Shown piece after piece: positions 1 through 8,763 of a DNA stretch of 64,000 bases. The first letter of the stretch is position 1, and each line of letters starts with the position of its first letter. The position numbers and the translations under genes are program-made. The DNA lies in NCBI GenBank assembly GCA_041776485.1, contig JBHBQE010000004.1, positions 101,213 through 165,212 on the forward strand. Reading direction: 5' to 3'. The stretch is from JBHBQE01 sp041776485 (lineage in GTDB: Bacteria > Bacillota > Clostridia > Lachnospirales > Lachnospiraceae). Below the pieces are notes generated by a model, which had not been told where the DNA came from, did no database searches, and was given only the letters and a program-made list of their open reading frames with translations.

Positions 1-849
1 AAGGAAGCGTCCACCGCCTTTAATGAATTTAAGACTCATCTTGAAACCGTCCGTATGAGAACCCTGCTTTCTGAGGAATATGATTCCTGCAATGCCATAG
101 TAACCCTTCATTCCGGTGCAGGAGGCACTGAGGCCTGCGACTGGGTTTCCATGTTATACAGAATGTATGAAAGGTGGGCGACTTCCCATGACTATACCGT
201 TAGCGAACTGGATTTCTTAGAGGGTGATGAGGCGGGTATCAAATCTGTAACCTTTGAAGTAAATGGGGAAAATGCCTTTGGATACCTTAAATCTGAAAGG
301 GGTATACACAGACTTGTTCGGATTTCTCCCTTTAACGCCGCAGGTAAGCGTCAAACCAGCTTTGCCAGTTGTGATGTTATGCCGGATATTGAGGAGGATA
401 TCGATATTGAAATAAATGATGAGGATATCCGTATAGATACCTACCGTTCCTCAGGAGCCGGCGGACAGCATATCAATAAGACTTCCTCTGCAATTCGTAT
501 CACCCACCACCCCACCGGAATAGTGGTTCAGTGTCAAAATGAACGTTCCCAGCACATGAATAAGGATAAGGCTATGCAAATGCTTAAGGCAAAGCTTCTA
601 ATTCTGGCAAAGGACAAGCAGGCAGAGAAAACTGCGGATATACGTGGCGAAGTCACAGAAATAGGCTGGGGTAACCAAATACGTTCCTATGTTATGCAGC
701 CCTATACCATGGTAAAGGACCTGCGAACAGGGGAAGAAACAGGAAACGTGAATGCAGTTATGGATGGCAGTCTGGATCCGTTTATAAACAGCTATTTAAA
801 ATGGGTGTCATTGGGATGTCCCAAGAGGAATATAAATAATGAAAAATAA
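1..849 (+). CDS. prfB: Peptide chain release factor 2 (5' end cut by window)
   Basis: Class I release factor that terminates translation at UGA and UAA on the ribosome. The reading frame is open from base 1, so the N-terminal portion, including any programmed-frameshift site, lies outside the window. Visible signatures are the SPF tripeptide (in RISPFN, around base 325) that distinguishes RF2 from RF1, and the catalytic GGQ motif (GAGGQH, around base 455) that triggers peptidyl-tRNA hydrolysis. The family-typical C-terminal region follows and the gene ends at a TAA. Its last 11 bases overlap the start of the S41 protease gene, so the two are probably co-transcribed and translationally coupled. 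Confidence 0.97.
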   Translation, partial: KEASTAFNEFKTHLETVRMRTLLSEEYDSCNAIVTLHSGAGGTEACDWVSMLYRMYERWATSHDYTVSELDFLEGDEAGIKSVTFEVNGENAFGYLKSERGIHRLVRISPFNAAGKRQTSFASCDVMPDIEEDIDIEINDEDIRIDTYRSSGAGGQHINKTSSAIRITHHPTGIVVQCQNERSQHMNKDKAMQMLKAKLLILAKDKQAEKTADIRGEVTEIGWGNQIRSYVMQPYTMVKDLRTGEETGNVNAVMDGSLDPFINSYLKWVSLGCPKRNINNEK

Positions 850-2020
850 AACAAAGCTCTTTAAATTTTTACTGATTCTTGGACTTACTGCAATGTACAT
901 TTCAGTTTTAGTTAACACTGCGAAATTTCTATATTCCATTAATATTCCAAAGCTTGCACAAAACCTGCAGCAAATAGAAAAGCAGGAGGCTATTATTAAT
1001 CTCATTAATAATAATTTCTATAAAGATGTGGAGAGTGAGGATTATGACGACGGCATATATAAGGGACTTGTAAAATCCCTTGAGGATCCCTATTCCGAAT
1101 ATTACACCCCAGAGGAATATGAGAATTTTACCCTAAGCACCACAGGTAAATACGCCGGCATTGGAGCCGTTCTTGCTAAGGACAGTAAAACAGGAAATGC
1201 TGTCATCACTCGAATTTATGAGGGTTCACCGGCAGAAAATACAGGATTAAAGCTAAAGGATACTATTGTCTCTGCTGATAATATTCTTTCAGCAGATGTG
1301 GAACTTAGCGAATTTGTTCAAAATATCAGAGGTAAGGCCGGCACAAAGGTAAAAATAACCTACGAAAGAAACGGTAAGGAAAAAACTGTAGATATAACCC
1401 GGCAAGAAATTATCACCCCATCGGTGGAATATAAAATGCTTGATGAAAATACAGGTTATATCCAGATTATAGAATTCCAGGAAAATACAGAGGCTGAGCT
1501 TCTTGATGCAATAAATGCCCTTAAGCAAAAAAATATGGAGAATATTGTTTATGATTTACGCTATAATCCCGGTGGGTTAGTTTATTCTGTTACAGACATA
1601 TTAGATGACATGCTTCCTGAGGGAATCGTCGTATATCTTATGGACAAAAACGGCAAAAGAATTGATTATACTTCTGATGCTGAACACAGCTTATCTTACC
1701 CATGTGTGGTGCTGGTTAATGAATACAGCGCCAGCGCTTCGGAAATTTTTGCAGGAGCAATTAAGGATTATAACTATGGCAAAATAATTGGGACTAAAAC
1801 CTATGGAAAAGGTGTCGTACAAAATATATTCCCGCTTCCGGATGATAGCGCAGTTAAACTCACCATAGCGGAATATTATACACCTAAGGGACACAATATC
1901 CACGGTGTAGGAATTGAGCCGGATATAAATCTTGAATTTGAATACCTTGGAAATAAAGATGAAGAATATAACTGGGAAAAGGATAACCAAATACTGGAAG
2001 CATTAAAGCATTTAGATTAA
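839..2020 (+). CDS. S41-family C-terminal processing protease (CtpA/CtpB-like)
   Basis: Serine protease of 393 residues that cleaves substrates near their C termini at the outer face of the membrane. An N-terminal hydrophobic stretch (about residues 8-28) acts as signal anchor. A PDZ domain with GIGAVL follows around residues 100-180. The peptidase core carries the serine motif SASASE near residue 297 and the general-base lysine in KTYGKG near residue 324, so the catalytic dyad looks intact. The start ATG overlaps the end of prfB and has an AAGAGGA ribosome site. In spore-formers related proteases act in sporulation signalling; here the substrate is unknown. It converges on queH with a 4-base overlap. 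Confidence 0.93.
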   Translation: MKNKTKLFKFLLILGLTAMYISVLVNTAKFLYSINIPKLAQNLQQIEKQEAIINLINNNFYKDVESEDYDDGIYKGLVKSLEDPYSEYYTPEEYENFTLSTTGKYAGIGAVLAKDSKTGNAVITRIYEGSPAENTGLKLKDTIVSADNILSADVELSEFVQNIRGKAGTKVKITYERNGKEKTVDITRQEIITPSVEYKMLDENTGYIQIIEFQENTEAELLDAINALKQKNMENIVYDLRYNPGGLVYSVTDILDDMLPEGIVVYLMDKNGKRIDYTSDAEHSLSYPCVVLVNEYSASASEIFAGAIKDYNYGKIIGTKTYGKGVVQNIFPLPDDSAVKLTIAEYYTPKGHNIHGVGIEPDINLEFEYLGNKDEEYNWEKDNQILEALKHLD

Positions 2021-2622
2021 TCCCTGCTTTTCATGCTGTATTCACAGCCGCAGAAGTTTTGTCTGTACATTCCATATTCTTTGGAAAGTTGGGTGGAGCG
2101 TAAGTATCCGTCTTTCTTTTTAAAGTTGCTGCTTACATAATTTATCCCATATGCTTCCCCAATTTCAGAGCCAATCGCATTAATCAGCCCGGCATTTTTC
2201 AAAGGACTTAGAGTAAGGGTTGTGGCAAAATAAAAGAAGTTATTAGCCCTTGCATATTCAGCAGTTTTATCAAGCCTAAGATAAAAGCATTCCTTACATC
2301 TTTTGCCACCCTCAGGCTCATTTTCAAGACCCTCTACCCTTTTATAAAAGTTTTCACTGTCATAATCACATTCCACAAGATTTACCTTATGAGCAGCAGG
2401 AAATTCCTCGATAAATCTCTTCTGCTCTCTTTTTCTGAACTCGTATTCTTCCCTGGGAAATATATTCGGATTATAAAAAAATACCGTTACAGGAAAATTA
2501 GCTGAAAGGTATTCAATACAGTAGGTACTACAGGGGCCGCAGCAGGAATGGAGCAAAAGAGTCGGGGGATTATCTTTCCCGTGATATTGCTCTATTAGAG
2601 TATCAACTGTAAAATCAGCCAT
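2017..2622 (-). CDS. queH: Epoxyqueuosine reductase QueH
   Basis: The product (201 residues) fits QueH (former DUF208), the non-cobalamin enzyme that reduces epoxyqueuosine to queuosine in tRNA. Conserved cysteines are visible in three places expected for the metal and iron-sulfur sites: HSCCGPC near residue 28, CKEC near residue 125 and FCGCEYS near the C terminus. It overlaps folA by 8 bases and is the last gene of a thyA-folA-queH operon, mixing folate and tRNA-modification genes. The assignment rests on motif recognition; length is normal for the family. Confidence 0.9.
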   Translation of the reverse strand: MADFTVDTLIEQYHGKDNPPTLLLHSCCGPCSTYCIEYLSANFPVTVFFYNPNIFPREEYEFRKREQKRFIEEFPAAHKVNLVECDYDSENFYKRVEGLENEPEGGKRCKECFYLRLDKTAEYARANNFFYFATTLTLSPLKNAGLINAIGSEIGEAYGINYVSSNFKKKDGYLRSTQLSKEYGMYRQNFCGCEYSMKSRD

Positions 2623-3106
2623 GTTTCTTATAGGTTAAAAAATGGAATGTCAAATCAAAGGAGGTATACTCCTCACTTTTTTCTACCAGCTTCCAATCCG
2701 GCAGATTGTCAAGATTGGGGAAGTAGGTGTCAGCATCATAGGAATAATCTATCCTGGTAATAAATGCAGTATCACATATTGGCAACATTAGCTTATATAT
2801 GCTGCCTCCTCCTACACAAAATACACTTTCTTTCGGGCAGTCCGCAATTCTCGCCTGTATATCCTCCAGACTGTGAAACACCTCAACCCCATGTCGATTA
2901 AATTTTGTATTGCGGGTCAGTACGATATTCGTTCTGCCTGGCAAAGGACGTCCTCCGGGAAAACTGTCCAAAGTTTTCCTTCCCATTATAATAATACCCC
3001 CCATGGTTTTAGCCCGAAAAAACTCCATATCATCTCTGATACTGGCTAACAACCCGCCCTCTTTACCTATTGCCCAATTCCTGTCTACTGCCGCAATTAA
3101 ATTCAT
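2615..3106 (-). CDS. folA: Dihydrofolate reductase
   Basis: NADPH-dependent reduction of dihydrofolate to tetrahydrofolate, regenerating the cofactor oxidised by thymidylate synthase. The 163-residue protein begins with the typical MNLIAAVDRNWAIG segment, keeps the MGRKTLDSFP cofactor loop and the CVGGGSIY segment, and has normal family length. It starts one base after thyA ends and overlaps queH, so the three genes form one transcript. The pairing of thyA with folA is the standard functional couple. Confidence 0.96.
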   Translation of the reverse strand: MNLIAAVDRNWAIGKEGGLLASIRDDMEFFRAKTMGGIIIMGRKTLDSFPGGRPLPGRTNIVLTRNTKFNRHGVEVFHSLEDIQARIADCPKESVFCVGGGSIYKLMLPICDTAFITRIDYSYDADTYFPNLDNLPDWKLVEKSEEYTSFDLTFHFLTYKKHG

Positions 3107-3107
3107 A

Positions 3108-3953
3108 CTATACTGCCACGGGAATATCGATTATTTGAGGGTGCGTATTGTAATTCTCAAGGGACACATCGTCCTTTGTGAAATCATAGAAATGCTTTTT
3201 ATCGGGATTTAAAATAAACCTTGGCGCCTTTAGAGGCTTTCTTGAAATCAGCTCCTTAATAAGAGGGATATGCCTGTCATAAATATGAGCGTCTGCAATA
3301 ACATGTACAAGCTCTCCTGCTATCATATCGCATTCCCTTGCCAAAAGATGGATAAGCACAGAATACTGACATACATTCCAGTTGTTAGCTGCCAAAATAT
3401 CCTGAGAACGCTGATTTAAAATACCGTTTAATACCTGATTGCCATCCTCATCAACAGTTACATTAAAGGTCATGGAATATGCACAAGGATATAAACTCAT
3501 CTCATGTAAATCCGCATGAACATATATATTTGTCATTATACGTCTGGAAAAGGGATTGTTCTTAAGGTCATAAATAACCCTGTCAATTTGATCCATTTCC
3601 CCCTCTTTGTATTTGTGCTTCACACCCATTTGATAGCCATAAGCTTTACCTATAGAGCCATCTGAGTCTGCCCAAGCGTCCCATATATGACTGGATAAAT
3701 CATTAACATTATTGGATTTTCTCTGCCATATCCACAGGAGTTCGTCTGTAGCACTCTTGATAGCAGTTTTCCTAAGGGTAAGAGCGGGGAATTCCTCCCT
3801 TAAATCATAGCGATTTATAACACCGAATTTCTTTATAGTGTATGCCAAAGAGCCGTCCTCCCAATGTGGACGCACCTTTTCACCCTCTGTTGATGTGCCA
3901 TTTTCCAGCACATCCCTGCACATATTAATAAAAATTTCGTCTGCTTTGCTCAT
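3108..3953 (-). CDS. thyA: Thymidylate synthase
   Basis: Methylates dUMP to dTMP using methylene-tetrahydrofolate, producing the dihydrofolate that FolA recycles. The protein has 281 residues. The nucleophilic cysteine is in LYPCAYS (residue 157), and the dUMP-binding segment reads QRSQDILAANNWN with the downstream DAHIYDRH motif. The LYPCAYS form departs from the common LPPCH form and belongs to a divergent Firmicutes-type subgroup, an inference from memory. No strong ribosome binding site is seen before the ATG. First gene of the thyA-folA-queH operon. Confidence 0.95.
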   Translation of the reverse strand: MSKADEIFINMCRDVLENGTSTEGEKVRPHWEDGSLAYTIKKFGVINRYDLREEFPALTLRKTAIKSATDELLWIWQRKSNNVNDLSSHIWDAWADSDGSIGKAYGYQMGVKHKYKEGEMDQIDRVIYDLKNNPFSRRIMTNIYVHADLHEMSLYPCAYSMTFNVTVDEDGNQVLNGILNQRSQDILAANNWNVCQYSVLIHLLARECDMIAGELVHVIADAHIYDRHIPLIKELISRKPLKAPRFILNPDKKHFYDFTKDDVSLENYNTHPQIIDIPVAV

Positions 3954-3987
3954 GGATATTATTTCAGATACTTATTTTAAAAATGCA

Positions 3988-4060
3988 AGCTGCCTAGCGG
4001 ACTTGAACCGCCGACCTCCGCCTTACCAAGGCGACGCTCTACCGACTGAGCCAAGGCAGC
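3988..4060 (-). tRNA. tRNA-Thr (anticodon GGT)
   Basis: The reverse strand folds as a full cloverleaf. The acceptor stem is GCTGCCT/AGGCAGC, the D arm contains GGCTCAGTCGGTAGAGC, the anticodon stem is TCGCC/GGCGG around loop TTGGTAA (anticodon GGT), and the T arm carries GTTCAAGTC. CCA is not encoded. Confidence 0.95.
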
Positions 4061-4194
4061 ATATCTCCAACGAAAAATTTTACACTATTTACAGGCTTTG
4101 GTCAACTTAAAATTTCTCCAATTAAGGCTGTTTCAAAACTATCAGGTCCACCAAAACAATAGCTATACCCTTATGAGCCTTCATATTCTCCCCC

Positions 4195-4869
4195 CTATAC
4201 CTTCAATCCCCTTAAATACTCTTTTTGCTCAAAGCTAATTCTGCGGCTCTCAATAGCCTTTTGTATTGCCTTATTTTGTACCCATCCATCAAGTCTTTGC
4301 TCCTTAAAAAACACAATGGTATCATCCCATTGCTTTGCCAACGCTGTGGCAAAAAACCAAGCCAACATCATATTTAGGTAATATTCTTTAGAACAAATAT
4401 TTGCAGGAATATACAAGTACTCCCTTTTATAGTCACTATCTAAAAAATGACTCATTAACATTTCTATGCCGAACCTGCAGATGTATATCTCATCCCGAGA
4501 TGTCCACTCATGTATTTTCCCCATGAGGAAGGTCTTGTTTTTCTTAAATATCTTAGGAGAAATAATATCGCATACAGCCCAATTATCAACATATGGCAAA
4601 AATATATCCAATTGCCTAATGCATTCCTCATAGTCAGGGATTTCCGACAATAAGATTCCGTGAAGTATATTTTCATCATAATATCTGTGAGGCAGTTCCT
4701 GCAAAAAGGCACTAAATTCCTCACTATTTTTATGCTCCTTAGCAAAATTTCTTAAAACAGGAATCCTTACTCCTATAATATACTCTTTGTCTACATTAGG
4801 TACCAGTTTGGAATTAAATTCCCTGTAACCCTTATCCTGTAAATTAAACAATTCTCTATTTATATCCAT
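4195..4869 (-). CDS. DNA alkylation repair protein (AlkD-like HEAT repeat family)
   Basis: A 224-residue protein matching the DNA alkylation repair family (AlkC/AlkD type), which excises bulky or positively charged alkylated bases using a HEAT-like helical repeat fold. Recognisable segments are GVRIPVLRNFAKE, YYDENILHG, VDNWAVCDIISPK and the tryptophan-rich MLAWFFATALAKQWD. Family length is about 220-230 residues, so it is complete. It stands alone between two tRNA-Thr genes. Members with this ending (KAIQKAIESRRIS) are common in Firmicutes; enzymatic activity is inferred, not shown. Confidence 0.88.
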   Translation of the reverse strand: MDINRELFNLQDKGYREFNSKLVPNVDKEYIIGVRIPVLRNFAKEHKNSEEFSAFLQELPHRYYDENILHGILLSEIPDYEECIRQLDIFLPYVDNWAVCDIISPKIFKKNKTFLMGKIHEWTSRDEIYICRFGIEMLMSHFLDSDYKREYLYIPANICSKEYYLNMMLAWFFATALAKQWDDTIVFFKEQRLDGWVQNKAIQKAIESRRISFEQKEYLRGLKV

Positions 4870-5081
4870 TTGCTGCTTATATCCTTTTCTATAAAACCAT
4901 ATTAAACTTCAAACCACCCGAGAGTATATCTGAAACGGTTCAAACTCCTTAGCGTAAAGTCCTCTTTGCTGGCGCTGCCAAAACTCAACACTGCCTATTG
5001 GCTGAATTCTTTAAAACAGAGGCTACTTGTTAGCTGCCTTATTAAATAATGGAAAGATTCAGTCAATAATGTGAAAATTCC

Positions 5082-5110
5082 TTGAAAACCTTACACATAT
5101 TTTATATAAT
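5082..5110 (+). promoter_or_regulatory. Sigma-A type promoter of tRNA-Thr(CGT)
   Basis: TTGAAA at 5082-5087 and TATAAT at 5105-5110 are separated by exactly 17 bases, and the tRNA begins 11 bases after the -10 box. Confidence 0.75.
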
Positions 5111-5120
5111 GTGCTTTGCT

Positions 5121-5193
5121 GCTCCGGTAGCTCAGTTGGCAGAGCACTTCACTCGTAATGAAGGGGTCGTCCGTTCAAGTCGGATTCGGAGCT
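5121..5193 (+). tRNA. tRNA-Thr (anticodon CGT)
   Basis: Cloverleaf with acceptor GCTCCGG/TCGGAGC, D arm TAGCTCAGTTGGCAGAGCA, anticodon stem CTTCA/TGAAG around loop CTCGTAA (anticodon CGT), and T loop GTTCAAGTC. CCA is not encoded. A second threonine isoacceptor lies 1 kb away on the other strand. Confidence 0.94.
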
Positions 5194-5222
5194 TAATTAT
5201 TATATTATACCATAATTTAGCC

Positions 5223-5459
5223 ATGAATATGTCTGTATCTCAAATAATAAAAAAGGATGGTAAAGAAAAAATATACATTCTCTTTGAGGATGGCATATGT
5301 AGCGCTGAGGGAATTTACCCTGACTGCAGAATAATTAGAAATTCTAATTTTACAGAAAAAGAAGTATCCATGTTATCAAAATATATGGAAGAAAACTCTA
5401 ATCAAATCAAAGAACTGGCTAAAACCGTATCTGTATGGAAAGCATTTTCAAAAAACTGA
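5223..5459 (+). CDS. Small conserved hypothetical protein
   Basis: A 78-residue product beginning MNMSVSQIIKKDG. The frame is open upstream through the tRNA gene, so the first credible start is this ATG or the one two codons later. No clear ribosome site precedes it. It has no signal peptide or membrane segment; the first half is strand-like with FEDGICSAEG, and the second half is a charged helix. Similar short proteins with the SAEG.IPDC.I.R pattern are, from memory, common hypothetical proteins in Lachnospiraceae. Function unknown. Confidence 0.65.
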   Translation: MNMSVSQIIKKDGKEKIYILFEDGICSAEGIYPDCRIIRNSNFTEKEVSMLSKYMEENSNQIKELAKTVSVWKAFSKN

Positions 5460-5528
5460 TATATTCTTATCTAACGTGAATTTAACACAGAGCCACAAAC
5501 CCATATCAATGTATACACTAAATGAAAA

Positions 5529-6128
5529 CTAGCTGTAATACTTTCCCTTAATATTTGCAATATAATCCGTGGTTTCCTTATAGGGCGGCACTCCGCCATA
5601 CTTTCTCACGGCGCCGATCCCAGCCGAATAACCTGCCAGCATAAGCTCCAAATTGCCGCCATACAAATCCGACAATTTCTTAAGAAGCTTTGCCCCGCCC
5701 ATAATATTTTCCTCCGGGTCATAGGCATTTCTCACACCCAAACCCTTTGCGGTTTCCGGCATAAGCTGCATAACCCCCATAGCGCCGGATTTACTGGTTA
5801 CATCGGCTTTAAACCTTGACTCATGGTATCCCACAAGCTCCAATAGCTTTTGGTCAATGCCATAGACAGAGCTGGCTTTTTTAAATATTTCTCTGAGATT
5901 TTTTGGAGCAATACTTTGATAACCGGTGGCTGTAGATGATGTAGAAACATTCTTACTTTTAATAAGCTCCTGTTCTCTGGTTTTTAATATATCTTGAATT
6001 TCTTTGAGAGTCTTGCTAAAGTCCTGCTCATTCGCAGCAGAACTGTCCAAAATCTCCTGTTTATCGGGAGCCTTTTTTATTTCCTCTGTATATTGATATC
6101 CTTGGGTAACAATAGATATTTTCATCAT
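5529..6128 (-). CDS. Lytic transglycosylase (SLT domain)
   Basis: A 199-residue peptidoglycan lyase of the soluble lytic transglycosylase family, which cleaves the glycan backbone to form anhydromuramic ends. The N-terminal 75 residues are a charged, low-complexity linker. The catalytic domain begins near residue 78, with the glutamate in GYHESRF (E103), then GAMGVMQLMPETA and the AGYSAG motif. No signal peptide is visible, so export may use a flagellar-type or other route. It starts 9 bases after the preceding small gene. Pairing with that gene, whose product resembles flagellar-rod accessory proteins in composition, hints at a motility role (inference). Confidence 0.88.
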   Translation of the reverse strand: MMKISIVTQGYQYTEEIKKAPDKQEILDSSAANEQDFSKTLKEIQDILKTREQELIKSKNVSTSSTATGYQSIAPKNLREIFKKASSVYGIDQKLLELVGYHESRFKADVTSKSGAMGVMQLMPETAKGLGVRNAYDPEENIMGGAKLLKKLSDLYGGNLELMLAGYSAGIGAVRKYGGVPPYKETTDYIANIKGKYYS

Positions 6129-6136
6129 AAATAAGA

Positions 6137-6415
6137 CTACAATGTGAAATTCTCGGTAATACCACGTCCCACAAAAGACTCAGCAGTTCTTTCTCCTATA
6201 AACTTCTGGTATTTATGCAGCACCTGATCCCTTTTCATGGTATCCACTGCCTTTTCTACCTGAACATGGGAGTAACGGGAAGATACCGGCTCCACATTCA
6301 GCTTGCCGGCTTCAGGTTTTACCAGCTTATTGGCATCATAGGCACCAAAGCCCACGTCAGTATTCTGATATTCCCTATATGAATCTAATGAATTTCCAAT
6401 TCCGGATACGTTCAT
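6137..6415 (-). CDS. Small hypothetical protein cotranscribed with lytic transglycosylase
   Basis: A 92-residue soluble protein with a good GGGAGATGAA ribosome site. It starts MNVSGIGNS and contains a central region with VQVEKAVDTMKRDQVLHKYQKFIG. No membrane segment or known catalytic motif is seen. It is immediately upstream of the SLT gene, so a shared function is likely. Unrecognised; a flagellar or envelope role is a guess from context. Confidence 0.65.
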   Translation of the reverse strand: MNVSGIGNSLDSYREYQNTDVGFGAYDANKLVKPEAGKLNVEPVSSRYSHVQVEKAVDTMKRDQVLHKYQKFIGERTAESFVGRGITENFTL

Positions 6416-6496
6416 TTCATCTCCCAGTTACATTTACCGTTACATAATATATATCGGCTATTTTACCTCAAAATCAAGGTATAAAAGATATAAGAT

Positions 6497-6952
6497 TTAT
6501 TTCTCACGAAATACCTTTTGAAGTTCCGCCATAAAGGTTTCCACATCTTTAAATTCTCTATATACAGAGGCAAAACGTACATAAGCTACAGGATCTACAT
6601 CACGAAGCCTCTCCATGACCAGTTCTCCTATAACTTCGCTTTTTATTTCCCTCTCCTCCATGGCAAAAATTTTAGCCTCTATTTCATCTGTTATTTTAGT
6701 AACTACATCAACGCTAACAGGGCGCTTATGACAAGCTCTGAGTATACCTGCCTCTATTTTTGACCTGTCAAATTGCTCTCTGTTATCACCCTTTTTAATT
6801 ACAATAAGGGGTATGGTTTCCACCTTTTCATATGTTGTAAACCTCTTATTGCAATCGTCACACAGTCTCCTTCTCCTAATGGAGCTGTTGTCATCTACAG
6901 GCCTTGAATCAATTACTCTGGTGTTGTCACTACTGCAAAATGGACACTTCAT
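6497..6952 (-). CDS. nrdR: Transcriptional repressor NrdR
   Basis: Regulator of ribonucleotide reductase operons that senses dATP/ATP. The 151-residue protein has the N-terminal zinc ribbon (CPFC at residues 3-6 and CDDC about residues 31-34), with the DNA-binding RRRRLC stretch, followed by an ATP-cone domain from about residue 49. Length and motif order match the family exactly. It lies 18 bases downstream of ychF. Confidence 0.96.
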   Translation of the reverse strand: MKCPFCSSDNTRVIDSRPVDDNSSIRRRRLCDDCNKRFTTYEKVETIPLIVIKKGDNREQFDRSKIEAGILRACHKRPVSVDVVTKITDEIEAKIFAMEEREIKSEVIGELVMERLRDVDPVAYVRFASVYREFKDVETFMAELQKVFREK

Positions 6953-6970
6953 AGAAATTCTCCTTTTACC

Positions 6971-8071
6971 CTATACATTAAACCTAAAGAGGATAATATC
7001 CCCGTCCTTTACAATATAATCCTTTCCCTCGGATCTGACCAATCCTTTTTCCTTTGCTGCACCTACACTGCCACATTCAATTAAAGTATCATATTCAACC
7101 ACTTCGGCTCTAATAAAGCCTCTTTCAAAATCACTATGGATTTTTCCTGCCGCACCGGGTGCCTTAGTTCCATTGGTAATGGTCCAAGCCCTGCACTCAT
7201 CTTCCCCTGCAGTAAGAAAAGAAATCAATCCCAAAATACGATAGCTTGCTGAAATAAGCCTGTCAAGACCCGCCTCTCTTATACCCAGCTCCTCCAGGAA
7301 TTCTTCCCTTTCCTGCTGACTTAAATCGGCTATTTCCTCCTCTATGGCAGCGCATACTAAAAATACTTCGCTTTTATTTTCTTTGGCATAATCTGTAATT
7401 GCCTGAATATACCCATTATCCGGATTATCAGAAGTAATATCATCCTCCGACACGTTGGCTGCGTATATTACAGGCTTTCTTGTAAGAAGTAAAAAGGAAT
7501 CCAAGACAGCTTCCTCTTCCTCATTTTCGCTTTCAAAACTTCCTGCCATTTCTCCGGACTCTAAATGTTTTTTTAATTTTTCAAGAACCTCCAGTTCAAG
7601 CTTAAGCTCCTTATTGGCTTTTGCCTGCTTGGCAACCTTTAGATACCGTCTTTCTATAACCTCCATATCTGCAAATAAAAGCTCCAGATTTATGGTTTCT
7701 ATATCCCTTATCGGGTCAACACTTCCCTCTACATGAATAATATTATCATCATCAAAACATCTTACCACATGGACTATTGCATCCACCTCCCTGATATTTG
7801 CCAGGAATTGGTTTCCAAGCCCCTCTCCTTTGCTTGCACCCTTTACAAGCCCTGCAATGTCTACAAATTCAATACTTGCTTCAGTTATCTTTTTGGTATT
7901 GTACATTTTCCCTAAAGTCTGTACCCTCACATCAGGCACAGGCACTATTCCTATATTGGGATCTATGGTACAAAAGGGATAATTAGCACTTTCCGCCCCC
8001 CTTTTCCTTGTCAAACAATTAAATAATGTACTTTTACCCACATTAGGAAGTCCTACGATTCCAAGCTTCAT
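6971..8071 (-). CDS. ychF: Ribosome-associated ATPase YchF/OLA1
   Basis: Universally conserved P-loop NTPase of the Obg superfamily that prefers ATP and associates with ribosomes. The 366 residues show G1 GLPNVGKST (residues 6-14), G3 DIAGL, the altered G4 motif NVSE in place of NKxD, which explains ATP preference, a coiled-coil insertion rich in Lys and Glu (about 135-180), and a C-terminal TGS domain. Full family length. Confidence 0.96.
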   Translation of the reverse strand: MKLGIVGLPNVGKSTLFNCLTRKRGAESANYPFCTIDPNIGIVPVPDVRVQTLGKMYNTKKITEASIEFVDIAGLVKGASKGEGLGNQFLANIREVDAIVHVVRCFDDDNIIHVEGSVDPIRDIETINLELLFADMEVIERRYLKVAKQAKANKELKLELEVLEKLKKHLESGEMAGSFESENEEEEAVLDSFLLLTRKPVIYAANVSEDDITSDNPDNGYIQAITDYAKENKSEVFLVCAAIEEEIADLSQQEREEFLEELGIREAGLDRLISASYRILGLISFLTAGEDECRAWTITNGTKAPGAAGKIHSDFERGFIRAEVVEYDTLIECGSVGAAKEKGLVRSEGKDYIVKDGDIILFRFNV

Positions 8072-8401
8072 CTATATGTATCTCCTTATCAAGTATGAAT
8101 ATCGGTATTTTTCTTTTGCTAACCTTTAATATTGTATTTACCGGTGCATATATAAATCAAAAATCAGTAAGATATATTATAGACTAATTAAAGTATCTTT
8201 ACAATGTATTTCATATCAGCGTTATCACTTTTGATAGTCCATATTTTCAGTTACGTTAAATGTTTTTAATATCAACAAAAATAATTCAAATCTCCACTTA
8301 TATAAATATAATTTGCGCGTGTATCCCCATTAAAATTTTAATAATATCTACCGAATCCCCATAGGCAACCTGCTCAATCACTATTTTATAATTTCGTATC
8401 T
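8072..8401. other. AT-rich intergenic region without recognised gene
   Basis: Between divergent ychF and the YjfB-like gene. I see only scattered AT-rich promoter-like sequence and no ORF or RNA motif. Confidence 0.5.
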
Positions 8402-8428
8402 TTACTTTTCATTCTTTTTGTCCGATAA
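8402..8428 (+). promoter_or_regulatory. Candidate flagellar sigma (SigD/FliA-type) promoter
   Basis: TCCGATAA at 8421-8428 matches seven of eight positions of the GCCGATAA -10 element. A weak TTAC stands in the -35 position 15 bases upstream. It precedes a gene of a family linked to motility. The -35 match is poor, so this is tentative. Confidence 0.4.
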
Positions 8429-8453
8429 TAGTAATGGAAACATACCCAAGTGT

Positions 8454-8488
8454 GAAAGCCATTAAAGTCAGCTTCGCTGTTGGCTTTC
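8454..8488 (+). other. Stem-loop in the leader of the YjfB-like gene
   Basis: GAAAGCCA (8454-8461) pairs perfectly with TGGCTTTC (8481-8488), enclosing a smaller CAG/CTG hairpin with a TTC-containing loop. It lies between the candidate promoter and the ribosome site and could stabilise the mRNA. Confidence 0.5.
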
Positions 8489-8536
8489 CCGAGAAACAAT
8501 CAATTCATGATTGTTACAGTGTTTAAGGAGGAAATT

Positions 8537-8746
8537 ATGGATCCTATGAGCATAGCCAGTTTGTCTACAGCTATGGCAAGCACACAGACCATGTCGAAAA
8601 TCGGTACTGCTGTACTAGATATGGCAATGTCTGATGCCACAGCACAGGCTGCCGGCACTATAGAAATGATGAATGCCATGCCAAGCTCTGCCATGGAGTT
8701 ATCAGTCAATCCAAATCTGGGCGGTGGCTTTGACACTTTAGTCTAG
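8537..8746 (+). CDS. Putative motility protein, YjfB-like
   Basis: A 69-residue protein with the pattern of the YjfB family of putative motility proteins: a short N-terminal SIASLSTAMA helix, a second amphipathic helix with VLDMAM, and an acid-poor C-terminal tail ending NPNLGGGFDTLV. An open frame continues 19 codons upstream, but the AAGGAGG box directly precedes this ATG. B. subtilis YjfB is SigD-regulated (recalled), which agrees with the candidate SigD-type -10 upstream. Molecular function unknown. Confidence 0.78.
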   Translation: MDPMSIASLSTAMASTQTMSKIGTAVLDMAMSDATAQAAGTIEMMNAMPSSAMELSVNPNLGGGFDTLV

Positions 8747-8763
8747 ATCCTTAAATCAAATAC

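Noticed and set aside
5082..5222. Upstream extension of the small hypothetical ORF
   Set aside because: This part is a read-through of the tRNA-Thr(CGT) gene and its promoter; it gives the well-known spurious AQLAEHFTRNEG-type peptide.
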